NCBI GenBank assembly: GCA_947303105.1 | Contig: CAMYXQ010000040.1 | Location: 1-7,590 of the forward strand | Reading direction: 5' to 3' | DNA length: 7,590 nt | Origin: an uncultured Caryophanales bacterium | GTDB taxonomy: Bacteria; Bacillota_I; Bacilli_A; RFN20; CAG-826 | Shown here: positions 1 through 5,297 of the stretch, one piece after another | Layout: the number at the start of each line of letters is the position of its first letter | How positions within the stretch are numbered: the stretch's first letter is position 1 | Made by a program: the position numbers and the translations under genes | Notes under the pieces: generated by a model | Told to the model about the DNA's origin: nothing | The model's input: only the letters and a program-made list of their open reading frames with translations | The model's database searches: none

Positions 1-273
1 GCAAAGATTCTCAACCACGTACTCGAAACCGGTGAAACCCCCGAACAAGCCAAAGCCTCGCTTCACATTGAAGCGCAGAGCAATGACTCTGATACCATCA
101 TGGGGTTCGTCAATGAGGTTTTGGCAAATAACCCGCAGTCAATTATCGACTATAAGAACGGCAAAGATCGTGCCCTCGGCTTCCTCGTCGGGCAAGTCAT
201 GAAAGCCAGCCATGGCAAAGTGAACCCGGCCGAAGTCAGCAAAGCGATCCTCGCCGAATTACAAAAACGATAG
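1..273 (+). CDS. gatB: Aspartyl/glutamyl-tRNA(Asn/Gln) amidotransferase subunit B, C-terminal part
   Basis: The window opens inside this gene. Frame 1 is open from base 1 to a TAG at 271-273 and encodes the last 90 residues of a protein that is usually about 475 residues long. GatB is the kinase/amidotransferase subunit of the cytosolic GatCAB complex, which converts Glu-tRNA(Gln) or Asp-tRNA(Asn) to the amidated form where the matching synthetase is absent. The visible part is the C-terminal helical YqeY-like domain that contacts the tRNA. Its diagnostic stretch reads NPQSIIDYKNGKDRALGFLV, followed by GQVMKASHGKVNP and a closing ILAELQKR, very close to canonical GatB tails. The catalytic N-terminal domain lies outside the window. 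In many Bacillota gatB ends a gatCAB operon. Here galE follows after only 17 nt, so transcription probably continues into the sugar and glycolysis genes. Confidence 0.95.
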   Translation, partial: AKILNHVLETGETPEQAKASLHIEAQSNDSDTIMGFVNEVLANNPQSIIDYKNGKDRALGFLVGQVMKASHGKVNPAEVSKAILAELQKR

Positions 274-275
274 AG

Positions 276-283
276 AAAGGTGG
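276..283 (+). promoter_or_regulatory. Ribosome binding site deciding the galE start
   Basis: The sequence AAAGGTGG sits 7 nt before the ATG at 291 but only 1 nt before the in-frame ATG at 285. Normal Shine-Dalgarno spacing therefore favours 291. The protein from 291 begins MIHNVLVTGG, the usual start of a Rossmann-fold epimerase. Confidence 0.65.
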
Positions 284-290
284 AATGCTT

Positions 291-1310
291 ATGATTCACA
301 ACGTCCTAGTCACCGGCGGCCTCGGCTTCATCGGAAGCGAAACGGTCATCGCCCTCATCGAATCGGGTTATACCCCGATCATCGTCGACAACCTGTTCAA
401 TGCGAAAGAAAGTGTCCTCGGCCGCATCGAAGTCATCACCGGGGTCAGCCCGCGTTACTATCGCGCCGACTGCTGCGATGAGAATGCGATGCGCAAAATC
501 TTCGCCGAGAACAAGTTCGACGCGGTCATCCATTTCGCCGGATACAAGGCGGTTGGCGAAAGCGTCGAGAAGCCGCTCGAGTACTACCAGAACAACATTG
601 GCAGCGCCTGCGTCATCCTCAAACTGATGCGGGAATTCGGGGTGAAGAACTTCGTCTTCTCCAGCTCGGCGACCGTCTATGGCGTGCCGGAATCCGTGCC
701 TCTTTTCGAGACCGATCCCGTCCGTGAAGCCACCAATCCTTATGGGGCGACGAAGATCATTATCGAGGGGATTTGCAAAGATTTTGCGAAAGCCGATCCC
801 TCCTTCAACATCGCGCTATTACGCTACTTTAACCCGATTGGCGCCCATCCTTCCGGCCTTCTTGGCGAAGACCCGAATGGCATCCCCAACAACCTGATGC
901 CGTATATCAGCCAGGTGGCGATCGGCAAGTTGCCGGTCCTCCATGTTTATGGCAATGATTACAACACGGTGGATGGCACCGGTGTCCGCGATTATATCCA
1001 CGTCGTCGACCTTGCGGAAGGCCATGTCGCCGCTCTCAAGAAACTCGACGCCGGTTGTGGGCTCGTCATCTACAATCTTGGCACCGGCAAAGGCACCAGC
1101 GTACTCGAGCTCGTCAAAGCGTTCGAAGACGCCAACGGCATCAAAATCCCTTATCAAATCGAAGGCCGCCGTCCGGGCGACGTCGATGCGAGTTATGCCA
1201 ACTGCGACAAAGCGTTCAAGGAACTTGGTTGGAAAACCAAGCTGACCGTCGAAGACGCTTGCCGCGATGCCTACAATTTCCAAAAGAAGAATCCCAACGG
1301 AATACTTTAA
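291..1310 (+). CDS. galE: UDP-glucose 4-epimerase
   Basis: This 339-residue protein is a short-chain dehydrogenase-type epimerase. It interconverts UDP-glucose and UDP-galactose in the cytosol, using a tightly bound NAD, for galactose use (Leloir pathway) and for making galactosyl donors for glycans. It shows the N-terminal NAD motif GGLGFIG (G9-x2-G12-x2-G15), the acidic residue after strand 2 (VDNL, about D33), FAGYKAVGES at 82-91, SSSATVYG at 124-131 with the catalytic Ser/Thr, and the catalytic pair Y151-x3-K155 in NPYGATK. RYFNPIGAHPSG (178-189) and GTGVRDYIHVVDLAEGH (229-245) are strongly GalE-specific, as is the late RRPGDVD (293-299). The length matches the family (about 330-340). An in-frame ATG at 285 would add two residues, but the ribosome binding site favours 291. 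The gene lies 17 nt after gatB and 13 nt before a hydrolase gene, so it is probably cotranscribed. No sign of damage. Confidence 0.95.
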   Translation: MIHNVLVTGGLGFIGSETVIALIESGYTPIIVDNLFNAKESVLGRIEVITGVSPRYYRADCCDENAMRKIFAENKFDAVIHFAGYKAVGESVEKPLEYYQNNIGSACVILKLMREFGVKNFVFSSSATVYGVPESVPLFETDPVREATNPYGATKIIIEGICKDFAKADPSFNIALLRYFNPIGAHPSGLLGEDPNGIPNNLMPYISQVAIGKLPVLHVYGNDYNTVDGTGVRDYIHVVDLAEGHVAALKKLDAGCGLVIYNLGTGKGTSVLELVKAFEDANGIKIPYQIEGRRPGDVDASYANCDKAFKELGWKTKLTVEDACRDAYNFQKKNPNGIL

Positions 1311-1316
1311 GGAGGT
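1309..1316 (+). promoter_or_regulatory. Strong ribosome binding site for the alpha/beta-hydrolase
   Basis: AAGGAGGT, which overlaps the galE stop codon, is a near-perfect anti-16S match 7 nt before the ATG at 1324. It rules out an in-frame upstream ATG at 1267, which would add 19 residues read from inside galE. The overlap with the stop suggests the two genes are translationally coupled. Confidence 0.85.
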
Positions 1317-1323
1317 AACCCAT

Positions 1324-2223
1324 ATGGAAAAGTTTGCCGTTAAATTACCCGATGAAAGAGAGCTCTTTGGCGCGAGTTATCCTATCGAAAAGCCGCAGAA
1401 GCACATGGTCATCCAGACCGGCATGCAGGAAAAGGCGACCCGTTACGAGAAGTTCGCTTTGTTCCTCAATGAACTTGGTTTCGATGTCTTTGTCCTTGAC
1501 GCTTTCGGCCAGGGCTTCAATGCCGAGAAAGAAGAAGATCTTCAGAAGTGGCCGGAAAACGCCTTTGCCGACAACGTCCTCGCTTTGAACATCAAAGTCG
1601 AAGAACTCAAGAAAGATGGTCTTCCCGTCTACTTGATGGGTCACTCCATGGGTTCCTTCATGGTCCAGGCTTATCTTGAACGCTTCCCGAACAGCGTCGA
1701 GAAAGCGATCATCATGGGCAGCAATGGCCCGGACAAAGCCCTTTACGATGTAGCTTACAGCTTGGCTTATGTCGCCGTTAACAAGAGCAACTGGGACGAT
1801 CCGAATAAATTCATCTCCAATCTCGCGATGGGTGGCTATGCCAAAGCGATCAAGGACGCGAAGACCGAACTCGACTGGCTCTCCTACAACGAAGAGAACG
1901 TTCAAGCTTATATCGCCGATCCGTATTGCGGCCATCCGAACACCGGTGGTTTCTGGCGCGAATTCCTAAAAGGAATGAAGGCCTTGTACCGCAAAGAGAA
2001 TCTCGCCAAGATCAGCAAGGATGAGCACATCCTTATCGTCAGCGGCGCCGATGACCCCGTCGGCAAGATGGGCAAAGGCCCGAAAGCCCTCGAAAAGATG
2101 TACAAAGACCTTGGTGTTGCCGACGTCACCCTCCACATCTATGACCATATGCGTCACGAGATCCTCAACGAAAAGGACAATCAGAAAGTCCTTGATGATA
2201 TCAAGGAATTCTTGGAGAAATAA
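1324..2223 (+). CDS. Alpha/beta-hydrolase of the monoacylglycerol lipase/lysophospholipase (serine aminopeptidase S33) type
   Basis: This 299-residue cytosolic enzyme probably hydrolyses ester bonds in lipids such as monoacylglycerols or lysophospholipids; the true substrate cannot be read from sequence. The nucleophile elbow GHSMG is at 106-110 (Ser108). The acid is in GADDPVG (most likely Asp244) and the base is His278 in HMRHEILNE. The DDPVG...RHEILNE tail is typical of the MGL/PldB branch. An early strand and oxyanion region (HMVIQTGMQEKATRY, 27-41) carries QTGM where relatives have HG-containing motifs. The usual DHRGHG-like segment reads DAFGQG (59-64). There is no signal peptide and no membrane segment. 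The hydrolase core spans about 25-299, with a lid at about 135-215. The gene sits between galE (13-nt gap) and gpmA (11-nt gap) in one transcription unit; its link to them may be only positional. An esterase or peptidase role is also possible. Confidence 0.85.
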   Translation: MEKFAVKLPDERELFGASYPIEKPQKHMVIQTGMQEKATRYEKFALFLNELGFDVFVLDAFGQGFNAEKEEDLQKWPENAFADNVLALNIKVEELKKDGLPVYLMGHSMGSFMVQAYLERFPNSVEKAIIMGSNGPDKALYDVAYSLAYVAVNKSNWDDPNKFISNLAMGGYAKAIKDAKTELDWLSYNEENVQAYIADPYCGHPNTGGFWREFLKGMKALYRKENLAKISKDEHILIVSGADDPVGKMGKGPKALEKMYKDLGVADVTLHIYDHMRHEILNEKDNQKVLDDIKEFLEK

Positions 2224-2234
2224 GGAGCGAAACC

Positions 2235-2942
2235 ATGATCAAATTAGTCTTACTCCGCCACGGCCAATCGGAATGGAACCTCGAAAATAAGTTCACCGGA
2301 TGGACCGATGTCGACCTCTCCCCGAATGGCGTCCGCGAAGCCAAAGAAGCGGGCGAAGCGATGAAAAAAGCCGGACTTGTGTTTGATGTCGCCTATACCT
2401 CCGTCCTCAAACGCGCCAACCGGACGTTGGATCTCGCTCTCGAAGCCCTTGGCCAGCCTGACCTTCCGAAGTTCTATACCTGGCGTTTGAATGAACGCCA
2501 CTATGGCGCCCTCCAAGGTCTCAACAAAGCCGAATCCGCCGTCAAGTGGGGCGATGAACAAGTTCATATCTGGCGTCGCAGCGCCGATATCCAACCGCCG
2601 GCCCTTACCGCGGACGACCCGCGCTTCCCTGGCAACCAAGAGAAATACCGCGAGCTCATCAAGACCGGAAAGATGGAAGAAAAAGATCTCCCGCTCACCG
2701 AATGCTTGATCGATACCGCGAATCGTTTCCGTCCGTGCTTCGAAAAGGAAATCATCCCCGCCATCAAAGCGGGCAAGAGAATCCTCATCGCCGCCCACGG
2801 CAATTCTCTCCGTGCTCTCGTCATGGAACTTGAGCACCTCACCCCCGAGGAAATCCTCAAGGTCGAAATCCCGACCGGGAAACCCCTCGTCTATGAATTA
2901 GACGAGAAAGACCTCAGAGTCTTGAACAAATACTACTTATAA
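2235..2942 (+). CDS. gpmA: 2,3-bisphosphoglycerate-dependent phosphoglycerate mutase
   Basis: This 235-residue glycolytic enzyme interconverts 3- and 2-phosphoglycerate in the cytosol through a phosphohistidine intermediate. The phosphoacceptor motif LLRHGQSEWN (6-15) carries His9. Other active-site residues are Arg60 in VLKRANRT, Glu87 in RLNERHYGALQG and the second histidine His188 in AAHGNSLRAL. FTGWTDVDLS (20-29) and the long GpmA-specific insertion with WRRSADIQPP and DDPRFPGN identify the cofactor-dependent class rather than phosphatases of the same superfamily. Length is within the usual 228-250. AGGAG at 2223-2227, overlapping the preceding stop, lies 7 nt before the ATG. The gene ends the first operon and is followed by a terminator 8 nt after its stop. 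Nothing is missing from the active site. Confidence 0.96.
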   Translation: MIKLVLLRHGQSEWNLENKFTGWTDVDLSPNGVREAKEAGEAMKKAGLVFDVAYTSVLKRANRTLDLALEALGQPDLPKFYTWRLNERHYGALQGLNKAESAVKWGDEQVHIWRRSADIQPPALTADDPRFPGNQEKYRELIKTGKMEEKDLPLTECLIDTANRFRPCFEKEIIPAIKAGKRILIAAHGNSLRALVMELEHLTPEEILKVEIPTGKPLVYELDEKDLRVLNKYYL

Positions 2943-2950
2943 GCAAAAAG

Positions 2951-2980
2951 AAAACGGCCGAGCGATCGACCGTTTTTCTT
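2951..2980. terminator. Probably bidirectional intrinsic terminator between gpmA and the superoxide reductase gene
   Basis: An 11-bp stem with one C/A mismatch (left arm 2951-2961, right arm 2966-2976) closes on a GCGA (GNRA-type) loop. It is followed by TTTTTCTT on the plus strand. On the minus strand the outer A-tract (CAAAAAGAAAA) supplies a U-rich tail. It lies 8 nt after the gpmA stop and just beyond the convergent gene's stop, so it can end transcription from both sides. Confidence 0.85.
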
Positions 2981-2984
2981 ATTC

Positions 2985-3344
2985 TCAGAATTCTTTCTTC
3001 CAAAGACCGTGGAGGTTGCAGTAGGCATAAGCCACGCCATGCTCCACTTTGGCGAACGTTGCTTCAGGAGCCTCGCCGGGTTTGAGGAATTTGACCTCGA
3101 GCCCTCTTTCCTCGCTGACGAGAGCGACGAATTCGATGTAGTGGACTTCGATCATCGGGTGGGCGACTTCGCCGACCTTGACGAGAACCTTCTCACCGAC
3201 TTCGACGGCGGGGACGTGTTTTTCAAACGCCGCATCGGTGGTGTTGGCGGCGAGCTCTTTCATCCCTTCGGCATCGGCGTTCGGGGCGGATAGGGCGACA
3301 ACGATCTTGCCGCCGGTGGTCTTATAGAATTTCAGATCTTTCAT
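2985..3344 (-). CDS. sor: Superoxide reductase (desulfoferrodoxin family) lacking centre I
   Basis: This 119-residue cytosolic non-haem iron protein reduces superoxide to hydrogen peroxide without making oxygen, a defence typical of anaerobes. The active Fe(His4Cys) site is complete: His43 in EKHVP, His62 in VAHPM, His68 in VHYIEF, and Cys109 and His112 in YCNLHGLW. Lys42, the residue known to attract superoxide in this family, and Glu41 are present. The N-terminus keeps the two-domain layout (GGKIVVALSAPNADAEGMKEL, 11-31) but has no cysteines where canonical desulfoferrodoxins bind a second, rubredoxin-like iron. Cys109 is the only cysteine in the protein. This resembles the reduced class III form known from Treponema. 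A ribosome binding site (AGAGG on the minus strand, around 3352-3356) precedes the ATG. The gene is monocistronic, convergent with gpmA and divergent from smpB. The electron donor is not encoded here. Confidence 0.93.
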   Translation of the reverse strand: MKDLKFYKTTGGKIVVALSAPNADAEGMKELAANTTDAAFEKHVPAVEVGEKVLVKVGEVAHPMIEVHYIEFVALVSEERGLEVKFLKPGEAPEATFAKVEHGVAYAYCNLHGLWKKEF

Positions 3345-3376
3345 TGGTTTTCCTCTTTCGTCTTATTGTGGCATCG

Positions 3377-3393
3377 TTTCTTTCATAAAGAAA
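3377..3393. repeat. Perfect 7-3-7 palindrome overlapping the superoxide reductase -10 box; candidate operator
   Basis: TTTCTTT (3377-3383), spacer CAT, AAAGAAA (3387-3393) is a perfect inverted repeat of 17 bp. It covers the predicted -10 box of the minus-strand gene. It is too AT-rich for a strong RNA hairpin and lies upstream of both start codons, so a dimeric repressor site is the likelier reading. I cannot match it confidently to a known box such as PerR. Confidence 0.45.
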
Positions 3394-3409
3394 GACCAAC
3401 GCGTGCCAA
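3382..3409 (-). promoter_or_regulatory. Predicted sigma-A-type promoter of the superoxide reductase gene
   Basis: Read on the minus strand, a -35 box TTGGCA (3404-3409, 5/6 to consensus) and a -10 box TATGAA (3382-3387, 4/6) are separated by 16 nt. Transcription would start near 3375, leaving a leader of about 30 nt that includes the ribosome binding site. Assigned by pattern only. Confidence 0.45.
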
Positions 3410-3432
3410 GCGCGCAAAGAGTTTGCTATAAT
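3403..3432 (+). promoter_or_regulatory. Extended -10 promoter of the smpB operon
   Basis: A consensus TATAAT (3427-3432) is preceded by TGC, giving an extended -10 (TGnTATAAT). A weak -35 GTGCCA (3403-3408, 4/6) lies 18 nt upstream. The expected transcription start at about 3439-3441 is only about 10 nt before the smpB ATG, and there is no Shine-Dalgarno sequence in between. The -35 region overlaps that of the divergent superoxide reductase promoter. Confidence 0.75.
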
Positions 3433-3449
3433 CTTGATACGAATTGATT

Positions 3450-3908
3450 ATGGCCCGCAAAAAAGACAGTTCCATCCTTCTAGAAAACCGCCGTGCTCAC
3501 TACGAGTATTTTTTGAGTGATTTCCTGACCGCGGGCATCGTTCTCACCGGAACAGAGATAAAATCTCTGCGCCGCCATGACGCTGGCATTTCCGATTCCT
3601 ATATCTATGTCAAAAACGGCGAGGCTTGGATCGCCAATATGCATATCGCCCCCTATAAAGAAGGCAACCTCCACAATGTGAACCATCTCCGCGATCGGAA
3701 GCTCCTTTTGAACAAGCGGGAAATACGCAAATTGGACAATTCCCTCAAGGCGGGCGGCTACACCTGCGTGCCAACCAAATTGTTCCTTTCGCGCGGTTAT
3801 GCGAAATTAGAGATCGCCCTTGCCAAAGGCAAGAAGTTATACGATAAGCGCGAATCCATCAAGGAACGCGATCAGAAACGGGCCATGGCTAAAGGGGAGG
3901 AAGATTGA
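3450..3908 (+). CDS. smpB: SsrA (tmRNA)-binding protein SmpB
   Basis: This 152-residue RNA-binding protein escorts tmRNA to stalled ribosomes for trans-translation, which rescues the ribosome and tags the nascent chain for proteolysis. The OB-fold body shows LLENRRAHYEYFL (10-22), LTGTEIKSLR (32-41), DSYIYVKNGEAWIANMHIAPY (49-69), and RKLLLNKREI (83-92). The C-terminal tail GKKLYDKRESIKERD (127-141), which enters the empty mRNA channel, is complete and of the Bacillus type, with Tyr before DKR. LRRHDAG replaces the common LRxGxxN turn. The ATG at 3450 gives the family's usual MARKK start; an in-frame TTG at 3444 would add two residues. No ribosome binding site precedes it, and the promoter is so close that the mRNA leader should be about 10 nt or less. 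It is the first gene of an operon and its stop overlaps the next start (TGATG). The tmRNA gene is not in this window. Confidence 0.96.
   Translation: MARKKDSSILLENRRAHYEYFLSDFLTAGIVLTGTEIKSLRRHDAGISDSYIYVKNGEAWIANMHIAPYKEGNLHNVNHLRDRKLLLNKREIRKLDNSLKAGGYTCVPTKLFLSRGYAKLEIALAKGKKLYDKRESIKERDQKRAMAKGEED
3892..3900 (+). promoter_or_regulatory. Ribosome binding site fixing the start of the FolC-like gene
   Basis: AAGGGGAGG lies inside the smpB 3' end, 7 nt before the ATG at 3908. It supports that ATG over an in-frame TTG at 3905. The smpB stop TGA and this ATG overlap by one base, an arrangement typical of translational coupling. Confidence 0.8.
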
Positions 3909-5143
3909 TGAAGTACGAACTGATTGAATCTTGGTTATCTTCCCGCGTCGATTCGAATCATTATGACCGCGCGGAATATGACGATTTCTGCAAGCGTCAT
4001 CCGCTTGATATCAAAGCCAAAATCATCCTCGTGACCGGCAGTGTTGGCGTCCCCGACGTCGGTTTCTATCTCTCCTCGATTTATACCGAAAAAGGATACA
4101 AAGTCGGCCGTTTTTCCCTCGCTGAATGGAATGGGCGCCGTCGGGCGATCCGCATCAATAAGCACTCCATCAAAGAAACCGCCTTCGAGGCTTTGTTCGA
4201 ACGTTATCGGAAAGACTTCGAGAACAGCGGTCTCACTGATGTTGAGATGATGGCTTATCTGGCCTATGCCTGGTTCGTTGAAAACGAATGCGATTTGATC
4301 ATCGCCGAATGCTCTTTAGGCGGTTCGCAGGATCCTGCCTACTACCCAGGCACCAGCCCTGTCATGACAATTATCTCCAGTATCGCTTTGAATAAGACCG
4401 AACTCTTGGGCACAACCCATTCGGAGATCGCTCGCGACATGGCGTGGCTCATCCGCCCGAAGACTTCCGCCCTCATCGGCAAGATTGCGGACGAACCGAG
4501 AAATGTCATCCGTGACGCCGCTAATCGTGGTCAATCCGACTTCTATGAAGTCGATGATTATCATTCCGGCCATTATGTCGCTCCGCATTTCCGTTTTGAT
4601 TACCGTCCTTATAAGAATCTCGCGATCCTTTCGCCGGCATCCTATTTGCTTCCGTTTGCCGCCCTTGCGGTGGAAGCGACCAACCATTTAAGCCCCATTT
4701 TCCCGATTGATGAATTCGCTCTGCGGAAGGGTTTGGAGACCGCTCCGTTGCCTTGCCGTTATGAGAAAAGAGGCAACATTGTGTTGGATTACGCCGACAA
4801 TCCGACCTCGATGCAAACGTTGGCGAAGTCGATTTCCTCACAGTCGATTGGCAGAAAGACGCATGTCCTCTTTGGGGCCGATCGTCACGCGAACATCGCC
4901 TTGATGCTGCCGGTTCTTGATAATGTCGTTACCGACATCACATTGACCACTTATCCGGATCCTTTGGCCAAAGAGGAAATGGACTATTTCCTTTTCGAAG
5001 CGGACCATCCTTACTCCGATGATCCTTTGATGGCCCTTCAAAACCTCTTAGCCTTATATCCCGATGACATAGTCATCATCACCGGCAATGCCCATTTCGT
5101 TTATTTCATGCGTGAGAAAATCAAAGACGCGCTCGAGGGTTAA
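3908..5143 (+). CDS. FolC/Mur-ligase-like protein with a degraded ATP site (probable pseudoenzyme)
   Basis: This 411-residue protein aligns by eye along its whole length with FolC (dihydrofolate/folylpolyglutamate synthase, usually 410-440 residues), a cytosolic ATP-dependent ligase. Matches are ILVTGSVGVPDVG (40-52) at the P-loop; LTDVEMMAYLAYAWF and LIIAECSLGGSQDP (109-143); TIISSIALNKTELLG then EIARDMAWLIRP (154-184); APLPCRYEKRGNIVLDYADNP (279-299); and a Rossmann-like C-terminal domain (317-411) with LFGADRHANIALML and VIITGNAHFVYFMRE. The catalytic residues are largely lost. GTNGKGS becomes GSVGVPD with no lysine (V48). The IGLDHTE metal site becomes IALNKTE (N162, K163). The carbamylated lysine of AREKAG becomes Met178 in ARDMAW. 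DGAHN becomes DYADN (D297). Glu134 is kept. Ligase activity is therefore unlikely. The reading frame is intact, so the protein is maintained for another, unknown role. It is coupled to smpB and lies 1 nt before a small membrane protein gene. Confidence 0.8.
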   Translation: MKYELIESWLSSRVDSNHYDRAEYDDFCKRHPLDIKAKIILVTGSVGVPDVGFYLSSIYTEKGYKVGRFSLAEWNGRRRAIRINKHSIKETAFEALFERYRKDFENSGLTDVEMMAYLAYAWFVENECDLIIAECSLGGSQDPAYYPGTSPVMTIISSIALNKTELLGTTHSEIARDMAWLIRPKTSALIGKIADEPRNVIRDAANRGQSDFYEVDDYHSGHYVAPHFRFDYRPYKNLAILSPASYLLPFAALAVEATNHLSPIFPIDEFALRKGLETAPLPCRYEKRGNIVLDYADNPTSMQTLAKSISSQSIGRKTHVLFGADRHANIALMLPVLDNVVTDITLTTYPDPLAKEEMDYFLFEADHPYSDDPLMALQNLLALYPDDIVIITGNAHFVYFMREKIKDALEG

Positions 5144-5144
5144 T

Positions 5145-5294
5145 ATGGAAGAAGAAAAGAAAGAACCCGAATTAGAAGAAGAGGCCGATCCGCGCGATAC
5201 CAAACGCTCAAAGCTCGGTTGGATTTTGTTTTTCAGCATCCTTGCCGCGGCGATCATCGCCTGCATCGTCGTTATCGTTGTACTAAAACCCTAA
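5145..5294 (+). CDS. Small single-pass membrane protein of unknown function
   Basis: This 49-residue protein was not recognised as a member of a known family. Residues 1-15 are strongly acidic (MEEEKKEPELEEEADP), residues 17-23 are basic (RDTKRSK), and residues 25-47 form one hydrophobic helix (GWILFFSILAAAIIACIVVI and onward), ending LKP. The positive residues before the helix suggest an inside N-terminus with the acidic tail in the cytosol and almost nothing outside. GAGGG at 5135-5139 lies 5 nt before the ATG and 1 nt separates it from the FolC-like stop, which supports translation. A longer in-frame reading from 5088 would lie within the FolC-like gene and lacks a reason to be preferred. 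Possible roles are anchoring or modulating a neighbouring product. It is likely real because of its position, ribosome binding site and clean topology. Confidence 0.75.
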   Translation: MEEEKKEPELEEEADPRDTKRSKLGWILFFSILAAAIIACIVVIVVLKP

Positions 5295-5297
5295 CTT

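Noticed and set aside
285..290. Upstream in-frame ATG for galE
   Set aside because: It lies 1 nt from the SD AAAGGTGG; the ATG at 291 has normal 7-nt spacing and the usual epimerase N-terminus.
1267..1323. N-terminal extension of the hydrolase reading from inside galE
   Set aside because: AAGGAGGT at 1309-1316 directs initiation at 1324, and the added 19 residues are an out-of-frame reading of the galE tail.
1345..1935. Long minus-strand open frame opposite the hydrolase (similar ones opposite galE, gpmA and the glucosidase)
   Set aside because: Antisense shadows produced by strong C/G third-position bias; no ribosome binding site and no recognisable motif, while the plus-strand genes have full family signatures.
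3009..3293. Plus-strand open frame opposite the superoxide reductase gene
   Set aside because: The minus strand carries all iron ligands of a known family; the plus reading is acidic, low-complexity shadow sequence.
3345..3449. tmRNA (ssrA) gene next to smpB
   Set aside because: The gap is only about 100 nt and holds no tRNA-like ends or tag reading frame.
3909..5143. FolC-like gene as an ordinary functional folC
   Set aside because: The fold pattern matches, but the P-loop lysine, metal-binding histidine and carbamylated lysine positions are all substituted, so the standard function is not supported.
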